From JBGSYN01 sp041750975 (GTDB lineage Bacteria; Pseudomonadota; Alphaproteobacteria; Geminicoccales; Geminicoccaceae), in the NCBI GenBank assembly GCA_041750975.1, contig JBGSYN010000148.1, positions 1 through 64,000 on the forward strand: DNA of 64,000 nucleotides. The letters are read 5' to 3'. This document shows positions 42,546-51,126 of the stretch, one piece after another. How positions within the stretch are numbered: the stretch's first letter is position 1; every line of letters starts with the position of its first letter. The notes under the pieces are model-generated. The model saw nothing but the letters and a program-made list of their open reading frames with translations. It did not search any database and was not told the DNA's origin. The position numbers and the translations under genes were made by a program.

Positions 42546-43223
42546 ATGACACGAATTTCCGCGACCTTGTCGCCATCCGTTCTCCGTAGTGCGCTTGCGC
42601 TTGCGACATTCGCGATGAGTGCATGCGCGACATTGCCGGAGGAGGGCAGCCATAAGGAGGTCCGGGTGCCCGCGCCGGCATCGACGTTGCGGTTGCCGAA
42701 AGACCGCTTCGACCCGGTCGCGACCACTTATGGGATTGCGAGCAATCGCCTGACCGGTGAGACCATCGAAACAGCGAGCTATCGAGCGGACGATGCTTTC
42801 CTGGTAGTTCAGCTTAGACGCGGCGCCGTCGGACTGGAACTTACACGCCGGCCGCTCGAAGCGATGCTGCAGGACTGGACGCATGATGCTCCCCTTGCGA
42901 TCCATGCCGCGGAGGATCGAGACGAGGAAGGAGTCGACATCGCCCTGACCGCCTTTCGGGTCGATAGATGGAAGGCTGAATGCGTCGGCTTTCGAGAGGC
43001 GGGTGCGGTCTTCACGGCGGCCCCCGCCGGTAGACGCAGCGGTATGGTGTTCGGTATCTTCTGTAGCGACGGCGAGGAGCCCTTGAGCCTCGAAAGTGCT
43101 GCGGATTTGCTCCATTCCGTTCGCCTGCGCGACAAGGCGCCACCCCCGCCGAAACCGCCAGTACCCATGTCGGTGTTCCCGACCGAGTTGTACGCTTGTC
43201 AGGCCTGCGAGCCCGGCGCATAA
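42546..43223 (+). CDS. Putative exported lipoprotein of unknown function
   Basis: A 225-residue protein with an N-terminal export signal (SALALATFAMSACATLPEEG): a hydrophobic core followed by Ser-Ala-Cys, which can be a lipidation site with Met at -3. The mature chain has four further cysteines, including the end YACQACEPGA, and a Pro-rich segment PPPPKPPVP. I recognise no domain. Start ATG 42546; the frame is open far upstream inside the divergent epimerase gene without protein character. pyrB follows eight bases later, so the two may share a transcript. Confidence 0.6.
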   Translation: MTRISATLSPSVLRSALALATFAMSACATLPEEGSHKEVRVPAPASTLRLPKDRFDPVATTYGIASNRLTGETIETASYRADDAFLVVQLRRGAVGLELTRRPLEAMLQDWTHDAPLAIHAAEDRDEEGVDIALTAFRVDRWKAECVGFREAGAVFTAAPAGRRSGMVFGIFCSDGEEPLSLESAADLLHSVRLRDKAPPPPKPPVPMSVFPTELYACQACEPGA

Positions 43224-43231
43224 CGCGCACC

Positions 43232-44185
43232 ATGTCAAACGAACCCAACCTCCGATTTCGTCACCGCAATCTGCTCGGAATCGAAGGCCTCGAGCCATTC
43301 GAGATCGAAGATCTGCTCGACCGCGCCGATGGCTTCGTCGATCTGAACCGCAAGAACGACAAAAAACTCTCGCTGCTGCGTGGCCTGACCCAGATCAACC
43401 TGTTCTTCGAGGCTTCGACGCGCACCCGGACGTCGTTCGAGCTTGCCGGCAAGAGGCTCGGCGCCGATGTCGTCAATATGTCGATCAGCGCCTCCTCGAT
43501 GAAAAAGGGCGAGACGCTGATCGATACGGCGATGACGCTCAACGCCATGCATCCCGATGCACTGGTCGTGCGTCACCCGGACAGCGGTGCGGTGGAGCTG
43601 TTGGCGCGCCACATGCATTGCGCGGTCATCAATGGCGGTGACGGCAGTCATGAGCATCCAACCCAGGCGCTTTTGGACGCGCTGACGATCCGACGGCGCA
43701 AGGGGCGGATCGGCGGTCTGGTTGTCGCGATTTGCGGCGACATTCTGCATTCCAGGGTGGCGCGTTCGAACACGCTCTTGCTGCTGGCACTTGGTGCCCG
43801 GGTACGCCTGGTCGCGCCCAGAACGCTGCTGCCGCCGACACCCGATATCTACGGCGCCGAAATCTTTACCGATATGAAGCGCGGGCTCGAGGATGCCGAT
43901 ATCGTCATGATGTTGCGGCTGCAGACCGAGCGGATGCAGGGCAGTTTCGTGCCATCTGTGCGCGAGTATTTTCATCTATTCGGTCTCACTTACGAAAAGC
44001 TCGAGGCGGCCAAATCGGATGCGCTGATTATGCATCCGGGACCGATGAATCGCGGCGTCGAAATCGATGGCGATGTTGCGGACGACATTCATCGAAGCGC
44101 CATTCTCGATCAGGTCGAGATGGGCGTGGCGGTGCGCATGGCGTGCCTCGACGTGCTGACGCAGCATTTGCGCGAAGCGGCTTGA
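43232..44185 (+). CDS. pyrB: Aspartate carbamoyltransferase catalytic chain
   Basis: A 317-residue enzyme joining aspartate and carbamoyl phosphate, the committed step of pyrimidine synthesis. Carbamoyl-phosphate loop FFEASTRTRTSFELAGKRLG near residue 59, SMKKGETLIDT, GDGSHEHPTQALLD with catalytic His and Gln, and MHPGPMNRGVEI near residue 270. Start at ATG 43232. No pyrI gene is next to it; instead it overlaps by one base a dihydroorotase-like gene, which in other bacteria forms a mixed complex with the catalytic chain. Confidence 0.96.
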   Translation: MSNEPNLRFRHRNLLGIEGLEPFEIEDLLDRADGFVDLNRKNDKKLSLLRGLTQINLFFEASTRTRTSFELAGKRLGADVVNMSISASSMKKGETLIDTAMTLNAMHPDALVVRHPDSGAVELLARHMHCAVINGGDGSHEHPTQALLDALTIRRRKGRIGGLVVAICGDILHSRVARSNTLLLLALGARVRLVAPRTLLPPTPDIYGAEIFTDMKRGLEDADIVMMLRLQTERMQGSFVPSVREYFHLFGLTYEKLEAAKSDALIMHPGPMNRGVEIDGDVADDIHRSAILDQVEMGVAVRMACLDVLTQHLREAA

Positions 44186-45483
44186 TGCGATCGCCGATGC
44201 GGCCCTTGTTGTTCCACAATTGCCGGTTGCTCGATCCGGCGACCAACCTCGATGTTCCGGGCGGACTTTTGGTGATCGACGGACGGATCGTCGATGTCGG
44301 TCCGCATCTCGACGCCTCTCGCGCCTCATCGGGAACCGAGCTGATCGACGGCGAGGGTTATTGCCTCGCCCCGGGGCTGGTCGACATGCGGGTGCAGCTC
44401 GGCGAGCCCGGCTCCGAGCACAAGGAGCGCATCGCCACCGGCGTCAAGGCCGCGGCCGCTGGCGGCATCACCTCGCTCGCCTGCCTGCCGAACACGAATC
44501 CGCCGGTCGACGATCCGGCCATGCTCGAGTTTGTGGCGCGCCGTGCGCGTCAGCTGCGCTCGGTCAAGGTTTATCCCTATGGCGCCATCACCAAGGGTCT
44601 CGAAGGCAATCAGCTCACCGAAATCGGTCTTTTGATGGAATCCGGAGCGGTCGCTTTTGCCGATGGCCCCAACGCCGTCGCCGATGCTCAGGTCTTCCGC
44701 CGTGTTCTTAGTTATGCCGCCAATCTTGGGGCCTTGATCGTGCAGCATCCCGAAGAGCCGAGCTTGGCACGGCATGGTGTCATGAACGAGGGCGAGATCT
44801 CGACCCGGCTCGGCCTGATCGGCATTCCGGCCATCGCCGAAGTGATGCTGGTCGAGCGAGACCTTCGCCTCGTCGAGGCCACCGGGGCTCGATATCACGT
44901 GGCGCATATCTCCACCGCCGCCGCCATCGATGCCGTGCGCAGCGCCAAGTCCAGAGGGGTGACTGTCTCTTGCGAGACGACGCCACACCATCTGGCGCTC
45001 AACGAACTCGAGGTCGAGGGCTATCGTACATTCGCCAAGATTTCGCCGCCCTTACGCACGGAGAGCGACCGCCGGGCTGTCGTCGAAGGCCTTCGCGACG
45101 GCACGATCGATGTCATCGCAAGCGATCACACTCCGCAGGATCAAGACAGCAAGCGCCAGCCTTTCGCTCAGGCTGCCTTCGGGGTTGTCGGTGTCGAAAC
45201 GATGCTGGCCGTTGGTCTGAAACTTTATCACGACGGCGAACTTTCGCTGCTGGAGCTGTTGCGCAAGATGACCGTGGCGCCGGCCCGATTGCTCGGCATC
45301 GAGGCGGGCAGGCTGGTCAAGGGTGGGCCTGCGGATCTGGTGCTGTTCGATCCCGATCAACCTTGGAAGATCACCGAGGAGGGCATGGTGGGCCTCTCCA
45401 AGAATACCGCCTTCGAGGGACGGCTGGTGCAAGGTCGTGTCTTGCGAACCCTGGTCGACGGGCGCACGATCTACCGGCACTGA
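44185..45483 (+). CDS. pyrC: Dihydroorotase-like protein lacking metal-site histidines
   Basis: A 432-residue amidohydrolase-fold protein. The spot that should read DxHxH for zinc binding is PGLVDMRVQLGEPG, with Arg and Gln instead of His. Other segments are kept, such as AAAAGGITSLACLPNTNPPVDD, ETTPHHLAL and IASDHTPQD. The pattern matches the non-catalytic PyrC' class that supports PyrB structurally, and a true dihydroorotase is expected elsewhere in the genome. The start codon shares one base with the pyrB stop. Confidence 0.87.
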   Translation: MRSPMRPLLFHNCRLLDPATNLDVPGGLLVIDGRIVDVGPHLDASRASSGTELIDGEGYCLAPGLVDMRVQLGEPGSEHKERIATGVKAAAAGGITSLACLPNTNPPVDDPAMLEFVARRARQLRSVKVYPYGAITKGLEGNQLTEIGLLMESGAVAFADGPNAVADAQVFRRVLSYAANLGALIVQHPEEPSLARHGVMNEGEISTRLGLIGIPAIAEVMLVERDLRLVEATGARYHVAHISTAAAIDAVRSAKSRGVTVSCETTPHHLALNELEVEGYRTFAKISPPLRTESDRRAVVEGLRDGTIDVIASDHTPQDQDSKRQPFAQAAFGVVGVETMLAVGLKLYHDGELSLLELLRKMTVAPARLLGIEAGRLVKGGPADLVLFDPDQPWKITEEGMVGLSKNTAFEGRLVQGRVLRTLVDGRTIYRH

Positions 45484-45557
45484 GCTCGAGTCACACACTC
45501 GTCATCGAAGTCGAGCATCAAGGCTCGAGGTTCGGAAAGAAATTGGAGGAAGCGCCG

Positions 45558-46295
45558 ATGCGCATCGACGAAATTCGTGAGAAGGCGTTCGCGATGCCGA
45601 TCACGAGCCCGGCTTTTCCCAGGGGCCCCTATCGGTTCGTCGATCGCGAGTTTCTGATTATCACCTACCGGACGGATCCCGATATTCTGCGGCAGATGGT
45701 GCCGGAGCCGCTTGAGGTGCCCGAGCCGATCGTCAAGTACGAGTTCATCCGGATGCCCGATTCGACGGGATTTGGCGATTATACAGAGACCGGACAGGTC
45801 ATTCCGGTGACCTATAGGGGTCGCCCCGGGACTTACTCGCATTCGATGTATCTGAATGACGGTCCGCCTATCCTGGGCGGCCGCGAGCTTTGGGGTTTCC
45901 CCAAAAAATACGCCCATCCCGAACTTAGTGTTCACAAAGATCACCTGGTCGGTACGCTGAATTACGGCCCGGTTCGGGTCGCCACCGGCACCATGGGCTT
46001 CAAGCACCGGGCGGCAGATCATGGGGCCATCGAAGCTTCCATGGCGCTACCCAACTATCTTTTGAAAATCATTCCGCATGTGGACGGGACTTGCCGGGTC
46101 TGCGAGCTGGTCGAGTACTTTCTCGAAGATGTCACAGTGAAGGGCGCTTGGACCGGTCCGGGAGCACTTGAGCTTTATGCCCATGCCTTGGCCCCTGTGG
46201 CGGACTTGCCGGTGCGCGAGGTGATCTCGACCGTTCATCTGCAGGCGGACCTCACCCTCGGGCTTGGCAAGGTCGTGCACGATTATCTGGCCTGA
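45558..46295 (+). CDS. adc: Acetoacetate decarboxylase
   Basis: A 245-residue enzyme converting acetoacetate to acetone and CO2. The Schiff-base lysine region is GRELWGFPKKYAHPEL near residue 115, with the neighbouring Lys that lowers its pKa; YRTDPDILRQMVPEPLEV and LPNYLLKIIPHVDG are family-typical. GGAGGA lies eight bases ahead of the ATG. The next gene makes acetoacetate from 3-hydroxybutyrate, so the pair can channel storage-polymer or ketone breakdown toward acetone. Confidence 0.93.
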   Translation: MRIDEIREKAFAMPITSPAFPRGPYRFVDREFLIITYRTDPDILRQMVPEPLEVPEPIVKYEFIRMPDSTGFGDYTETGQVIPVTYRGRPGTYSHSMYLNDGPPILGGRELWGFPKKYAHPELSVHKDHLVGTLNYGPVRVATGTMGFKHRAADHGAIEASMALPNYLLKIIPHVDGTCRVCELVEYFLEDVTVKGAWTGPGALELYAHALAPVADLPVREVISTVHLQADLTLGLGKVVHDYLA

Positions 46296-46326
46296 ACCAA
46301 TTTAACCTCACCATGGAGGGACACCA

Positions 46327-47109
46327 ATGAGCCTGAAAGACAAGGTCGCCATCATCACCGGCGCCGCGAGCGGTATCGGCCTGGAAATCGCGCACGCTTA
46401 CGCCCGCGAAGGCGCCCATGTGGCGATCGCCGACCTCAACCAGGAAGGGGCCGATAAGGCCGCAGACGACCTCCGTCAGCATGGCCAGAAAGCCATGGGC
46501 GTGGCCATGGACGTGACCAAGGAGGACATGGTCAATGCCGGGGTCGAGAAGGTCGTGGCCGAGATGGGCGGTGTCGATGTGCTCATTTCCAATGCCGGCA
46601 TTCAGATTGTCGAGCGAGTCGACAAGTTCGATTTCCAGAAATGGAAGCTGATGCTGGCGATCCATCTCGATGGCGCTTTTCTGACGACCAAAGCCTGCCT
46701 CAAGCATATGTATGCCCAGGGCCGGGGTGGCAGCATCATCTATATGGGCTCGGTGCACTCGAAGGAGGCTTCCAAGCTCAAAGCCCCCTATGTGACCGCG
46801 AAGCACGGTCTTTTGGGATTATGCCGCGTCGTCGCCAAGGAAGGTGCGGAGCATGGCGTTCGCGCCAATGTCATTTGTCCCGGCTTCGTGCGCACGCTCT
46901 TGGTCGACAAGCAGATCCCGGAACAGGCGAAGGAACTCGGCATCTCCGAGGAAGACGTCATCAAGAATGTCATGCTGAAGGAGACCGTCGACGGCGAGTT
47001 TACAACGGTCGAGGACGTGGCCCATGCGGCGGTCCTGTTCGGCGGCTTCGAAACGAACGCGCTTACCGGCCAATCGATCGTAGTGAGCCATGGCTGGTTT
47101 ATGGAGTAG
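46327..47109 (+). CDS. bdhA: 3-hydroxybutyrate dehydrogenase
   Basis: A 260-residue short-chain dehydrogenase oxidising (R)-3-hydroxybutyrate to acetoacetate with NAD. Seen: GAASGIGLEIAHAYAREG near residue 12, LISNAGIQIVERVD, the catalytic Ser in YMGSVHSKEAS, and the YVTAK pair (Tyr, Lys) near residue 155. AFFGGFETNALTGQ-type C-terminal wording (LFGGFETNALTG) matches PHB-type enzymes. A GGAGG site precedes the ATG; 31 bases after adc. Confidence 0.93.
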   Translation: MSLKDKVAIITGAASGIGLEIAHAYAREGAHVAIADLNQEGADKAADDLRQHGQKAMGVAMDVTKEDMVNAGVEKVVAEMGGVDVLISNAGIQIVERVDKFDFQKWKLMLAIHLDGAFLTTKACLKHMYAQGRGGSIIYMGSVHSKEASKLKAPYVTAKHGLLGLCRVVAKEGAEHGVRANVICPGFVRTLLVDKQIPEQAKELGISEEDVIKNVMLKETVDGEFTTVEDVAHAAVLFGGFETNALTGQSIVVSHGWFME

Positions 47110-47118
47110 TGGCTCTTC

Positions 47119-48435
47119 TCAGGCCCCGTGGCTGTCGTCCGGATCCTCGGCATCGCGTAGCCGGAGCTTTTTGCGATATCGACGCACCTGGAGCCAAAGG
47201 GCGACGAGGACGATCGGCACGCATATCGCCAATACCATGTCGATGGTGGTGGTGGAGTAGCCCCAGATCGTCGAGCCTTTGAGAAGGTAGCTCAAGAGAC
47301 CTACGCCGTAATAGCTGATGGCGACGACCGACAGCCCTTCGACTGTTTGCTGGAGGCGTATCTGCTGGACTGCGCGTCGTTGGATGGAGCGCAGAAGCTG
47401 CTGGTTTTGCTCCTGCAGGCTAATATCGACACGCGTGCGCACGAGGCCAGAGGTGCGCGCGATGCGCTCACTCAGCTTGCCCTGTCGGCCGGCGATCGAC
47501 GCGCAGTAGCGGAGCGCGGGCTCGAACCGGCGATCGAGGAATTCGCCGAGCGGCTGATAGGGCGAGACCCGCTGTTCCTGGAGTTCGCGGATGCGGTCGG
47601 CGACCAGGGCGCCGTAGGCCTCGGTCGCACCGAAACGGAAGGCACTGCGCGCCTGCAAGGCCTCGCCGCGTCCGGCGAGCGACACCAGTCTGCCCAACAT
47701 CTGCCGTTCGGTGACGGGATTGTCCTGTTCCGCGAGATCCGCGGTGATGGAAGCGAGTTCCTTTTCCATCTGAGAGATCAGCGGTGCGATGGTCCGGGCC
47801 AATTGCAGGCCAAGGAGTGCCATGGGTCGATAGGTGTCGAGCTCGATCAGCCGCTGCGCCAGCCGGCCGAGTTGCTGCGGCTCCATGCCGTGATCCACGA
47901 CCAGATAGCGGACGAAACCGTCGCCATGGGTACGCAATGCCGTCCAGATCGTCGCGCGGCCGCTCATGACGCTCGTGACGATCAGCCGCTGCCCCTCGAA
48001 TGCGCGCTCGATCTCCCGCGTATTCAAATCATCCTCGAGGCTGAGAAAGGTGACATGGCAGCCGGCAATGAGCATGCCGGGGATCGCCCCGACCCATTCC
48101 CGTGGCAGGAGATCCGCGACCGGATCACCAAAAGGGTCGGTCCGGCCGCCACCCGGCGCGATCAGGGTCAGCGTCGAGAACTCGGTGTGGCGTTCCCAAT
48201 GCAAACGGTAGTTGCCGAGATCGATGCCCCAATGCAAACCGTCGTCGGGTGCAGGCGCACCATAGATCCTGCAAAGACCGCCGATCCATTCGCGCTCCTC
48301 GTCGACCGACATGCCGGTCTCCATGAGCGCCAGTCGGCTCAACCGCTGCGGGCATTCGAATTCGGCATGCGGTCGGGCATGGATCTCCGCTGCAATCGCC
48401 CCGTGGTTGTCGTGCCAATGCCATGCGTTGCGCAT
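47119..48435 (-). CDS. DUF3422 family membrane protein
   Basis: About 438 residues. The N-terminus carries NHGAIAAEIHARPHAEFECP, the family opening; a long soluble region with helices follows, and two membrane helices lie at the C-terminus (VVAISYYGVGLLSYLLKG and VLAICVPIVLVALWLQV). A basic, Arg- and Lys-rich tail follows. The arrangement recalls CorA-like or RMD1-like inner-membrane proteins. No function is established. Start taken at ATG 48435; one at 48498 is in frame but adds atypical residues. Convergent with bdhA and divergent from plsY. Confidence 0.82.
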   Translation of the reverse strand: MRNAWHWHDNHGAIAAEIHARPHAEFECPQRLSRLALMETGMSVDEEREWIGGLCRIYGAPAPDDGLHWGIDLGNYRLHWERHTEFSTLTLIAPGGGRTDPFGDPVADLLPREWVGAIPGMLIAGCHVTFLSLEDDLNTREIERAFEGQRLIVTSVMSGRATIWTALRTHGDGFVRYLVVDHGMEPQQLGRLAQRLIELDTYRPMALLGLQLARTIAPLISQMEKELASITADLAEQDNPVTERQMLGRLVSLAGRGEALQARSAFRFGATEAYGALVADRIRELQEQRVSPYQPLGEFLDRRFEPALRYCASIAGRQGKLSERIARTSGLVRTRVDISLQEQNQQLLRSIQRRAVQQIRLQQTVEGLSVVAISYYGVGLLSYLLKGSTIWGYSTTTIDMVLAICVPIVLVALWLQVRRYRKKLRLRDAEDPDDSHGA

Positions 48436-48534
48436 GCGGAGCGATATCCCGACCGATGAACTCTGGTGCCACATGGCCGTTTTGGTGGCGCCCCGCAAGC
48501 ATGGATGCTAGGCAGCATCAACCATGAGGCCGTC

Positions 48535-49158
48535 ATGTTGCTCGACATCCCGCTGACACCCACACAGCTTCTGCCTTTGGGCCTTGCCTTTCTAGTCGGA
48601 TACCTCCTGGGCTCGATCCCTTCCGGGGTCATCATTGCGAGGCTTGGCGGCGCCGGTGACATTCGGACGATCGGGTCAGGCAATATCGGTGCGACCAATG
48701 TGTTGCGCACCGGACGCAAAGGATTGGCTCTTGCTACACTGGCGTTCGATCTGGTCAAGGGGGCGCTGCCGGTCTGGTTGGCCTACCGTTTTCTCGGACC
48801 GGACCTGGCGGTCGTCGCCGGCCTCGGCGCCGTGCTCGGACACTGTTTTCCAATCTGGCTGCGGTTCAGGGGCGGCAAGGGCGTGGCCACGGCCGCCGGG
48901 GTCATCCTCGCCCTGTCGCCGGCGACGCTCGGGGTCTCGCTCTTGGTCTTCCTGGCCCTGACCCTGCCGACCAGGATTGTCTCCCTGGGCTCGCTAGGGG
49001 CGGCCATCGCGGCACCCCCGACCGCCTATTTCCTGGGGCAAGTCCAGGCCGCGGAGCTTTTCGTCATTTTGGCGCTGATTGTCGTGGTCAAGCACCGCGC
49101 CAATATCGGCCGGCTGATCCGCGGCGAGGAAAACCGTATCAGTCTGAAGTCTCGCTAG
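48535..49158 (+). CDS. plsY: Acyl-phosphate:glycerol-3-phosphate acyltransferase
   Basis: A 207-residue integral membrane enzyme making lysophosphatidic acid from acyl-phosphate. Three catalytic motifs are visible: GSIPSGVIIA near residue 22, GSGNIGATNVLRTGRKG near residue 46 and FRGGKGVATAAG near residue 110. Several helices alternate with them. Start at ATG 48535, which opens right before the first helix; upstream ATGs add no family-like sequence. The 3' end overlaps the convergent methyltransferase gene by 20 bases. Confidence 0.94.
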   Translation: MLLDIPLTPTQLLPLGLAFLVGYLLGSIPSGVIIARLGGAGDIRTIGSGNIGATNVLRTGRKGLALATLAFDLVKGALPVWLAYRFLGPDLAVVAGLGAVLGHCFPIWLRFRGGKGVATAAGVILALSPATLGVSLLVFLALTLPTRIVSLGSLGAAIAAPPTAYFLGQVQAAELFVILALIVVVKHRANIGRLIRGEENRISLKSR

Positions 49159-49837
49159 ACGGGTTTTCGAATCCGTCAGAGACGTCTTTTTCATCGTGTT
49201 CGGTCGAGTGTGCTGGAACGGGATCACGGATTTTGGCGACGACGTGGAAGAGGTGCCAGTGCTTTGGATCGCCTTTCGGCGTTACCGCATCCGTCTCCTC
49301 CTCATCCAGCATTTCGATATCGAGATCGAACAAATAGTTCATCAATTGCTCCCGCGTCAGAATGGTCATGTCCGACCGGCTGGCCCAACTATCCTTGGGG
49401 CCATAGATATGGACGGCAACGCGGCCCCCCGGATTGAGGCTTTTGAGGGCGCGGTCCCAGATCTCGGGAAACTCTGTCGGCAGGCAATGCGGCAGGGCGA
49501 AACTCGAGACCACGAGATCGACTTTAGGGAACGGCAGTCGTATGAAATCGGCCTCGATCGCTGCTATGGTCTCCTGACCCGCATCGGCGGCTCCCTGTAG
49601 CAGCATTTCCAACGCCTCCGGCTCGCGATCGATCGCAAACACCGAAAACCCGCGTCGCGCCATCTCGATGGAATCCCGCCCCGCCCCGCACCCCAGATCG
49701 AGCCCACGCAAGCCATCGAGGTTCTCACGCTCGCTTGCAAACAACGCCAAGGCTCGTCTCACCGTCCGATGCGGCGACTGACCGGCAGTCTTATCGTAGT
49801 AGAGCTTCCACTTATCCGTTTGTTCGCTTACCATCAT
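49139..49837 (-). CDS. Class I SAM-dependent methyltransferase, TehB-like
   Basis: A 232-residue methyltransferase. Motif I is LDLGCGAGRDSIEMARRGF near residue 44, followed by FAIDREPEALEML (acid loop), VDLVVSSFALPHCLP (motif IV area) and LNPGGRVAVHIYG. Closest in outline to TehB-type small-molecule methyltransferases; the acceptor is unknown. The C-terminal 25 residues are acidic and look disordered. It sits between plsY and dprA, which are commonly direct neighbours, and points the other way. Confidence 0.82.
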   Translation of the reverse strand: MMVSEQTDKWKLYYDKTAGQSPHRTVRRALALFASERENLDGLRGLDLGCGAGRDSIEMARRGFSVFAIDREPEALEMLLQGAADAGQETIAAIEADFIRLPFPKVDLVVSSFALPHCLPTEFPEIWDRALKSLNPGGRVAVHIYGPKDSWASRSDMTILTREQLMNYLFDLDIEMLDEEETDAVTPKGDPKHWHLFHVVAKIRDPVPAHSTEHDEKDVSDGFENPSSETSD

Positions 49838-49884
49838 TTAGCGATTTAGTTGAGACTGGATGAGATGCGAGTTTTGACGAGCCG

Positions 49885-51048
49885 ATGAGTACAGGAGCAC
49901 CGATGAAATCGGAAGCAATGGACGAATTGCTTGCTGTGCTTCGGTTGAATGCCACGCCCGGGATCGGCTCGCAGTCATTTCAAGCGCTAATTTCCCGCTA
50001 CGGCAACGCCCAGGCAGCGCTGGCGTCGCGGCCTGCATGGCCCTCGCCGCTTCAGGCTGCAGGACCGGTGCCGGATCGCGAGTGGGCTCTTCGCGAGCTC
50101 GAGGCGGTCGATGCTTATGGAGCGCGCCTGCTCTGCCGAACCGGCCAAGATTACCCAGCGCTTCTCGAGCACATTGCCGATCCGCCGCCGGTTCTGACCT
50201 GTCGCGGCGAATTCTGGCCGCTCAACGCTCCAGCGGTCGCCATCGTCGGCGCTCGTAATGCCAGCGGCAATGGCCGAAGGCTGGCCCACATGTTCGGACG
50301 GGAGCTTGCCGCTCACGATCTCGTCATCGTGTCCGGTCTGGCGCGCGGGATCGATAGCGCCGCCCACCAAGGCGCGCTCGATGCCGGCGGCATCACGGTT
50401 GCCGTCATCGCTTCGGGCGTCGATGTCCCCTATCCCTCGGAAAATACGGATCTGGCTGGAGCCATTGCCCGCACCGGTGCCGTCATCAGCGAGCGTCCCA
50501 TGGGTGCGGCACCTCAGGCACGACATTTCCCGCGTCGGAACCGCATCATTTCCGGGATGGCGCTTGGTGTTGTCGTCGTCGAAGCAGCGCCTAAATCCGG
50601 TTCCCTGATTACTGCCAGGCTCGCGCTCGAGCAGGATCGGGAAGTCATGGCGGTGCCGGGGTCACCACTTGACGCCCGGCATCGCGGTACGAATCGTCTC
50701 CTTAAGGATGGCGCGCATCTGGTCGAGACTGCGGAAGACGTCATGGCCGTGATCAAGCCGCTGATCGATCGTGCTCCCCGGAAAAAAGCACCGGTTGACC
50801 CTCGTCCCAGACCCGCGGCACCTGCGCGCCAAGCCATTGTACGGACGAGCGAAACTGCAGCGAAATCCGCTCCATTGCTGAGCGATCGGCTGCTCGCGCT
50901 CTTAGGTGCGGAAGCACTGCCGGTTGACGAACTCATTCGCCAGTGTCAAGCAGGCGCCGCCGAGATTCAGGAAACACTGGTTGAGCTCGAACTTGTTGGA
51001 GCGATTGAACGCCAGCCTGGCAATAGAGTGGCGCGCGGCGCCCGTTGA
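49885..51048 (+). CDS. dprA: DNA processing protein DprA
   Basis: A 387-residue protein that binds single-stranded DNA taken up in transformation and loads RecA. N-terminal helical part, then a Rossmann-like core with VAIVGARNASGNGRRLA near residue 117, IVSGLARGIDSAAHQGAL near 147, HFPRRNRIISGMA and KSGSLITARLALEQDREV. A flexible Pro-, Ala-rich linker leads to a winged helix near residues 325-380. ATG at 49885; a second at 49903 is possible. topA follows in the same direction, as in many bacteria. Confidence 0.94.
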   Translation: MSTGAPMKSEAMDELLAVLRLNATPGIGSQSFQALISRYGNAQAALASRPAWPSPLQAAGPVPDREWALRELEAVDAYGARLLCRTGQDYPALLEHIADPPPVLTCRGEFWPLNAPAVAIVGARNASGNGRRLAHMFGRELAAHDLVIVSGLARGIDSAAHQGALDAGGITVAVIASGVDVPYPSENTDLAGAIARTGAVISERPMGAAPQARHFPRRNRIISGMALGVVVVEAAPKSGSLITARLALEQDREVMAVPGSPLDARHRGTNRLLKDGAHLVETAEDVMAVIKPLIDRAPRKKAPVDPRPRPAAPARQAIVRTSETAAKSAPLLSDRLLALLGAEALPVDELIRQCQAGAAEIQETLVELELVGAIERQPGNRVARGAR

Positions 51049-51126
51049 CCATCTGCGTTGACTGACACACCTTGATCATGACCGGCGGCTCGGCCGGCCT
51101 CTCATAAGCCTTGGAAACGATTCTCC

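Noticed and set aside
45484..45557. Hairpin-like CTCGAG repeats after pyrC as a terminator
   Set aside because: Stems are short and no T-run follows; not convincing as an intrinsic terminator.
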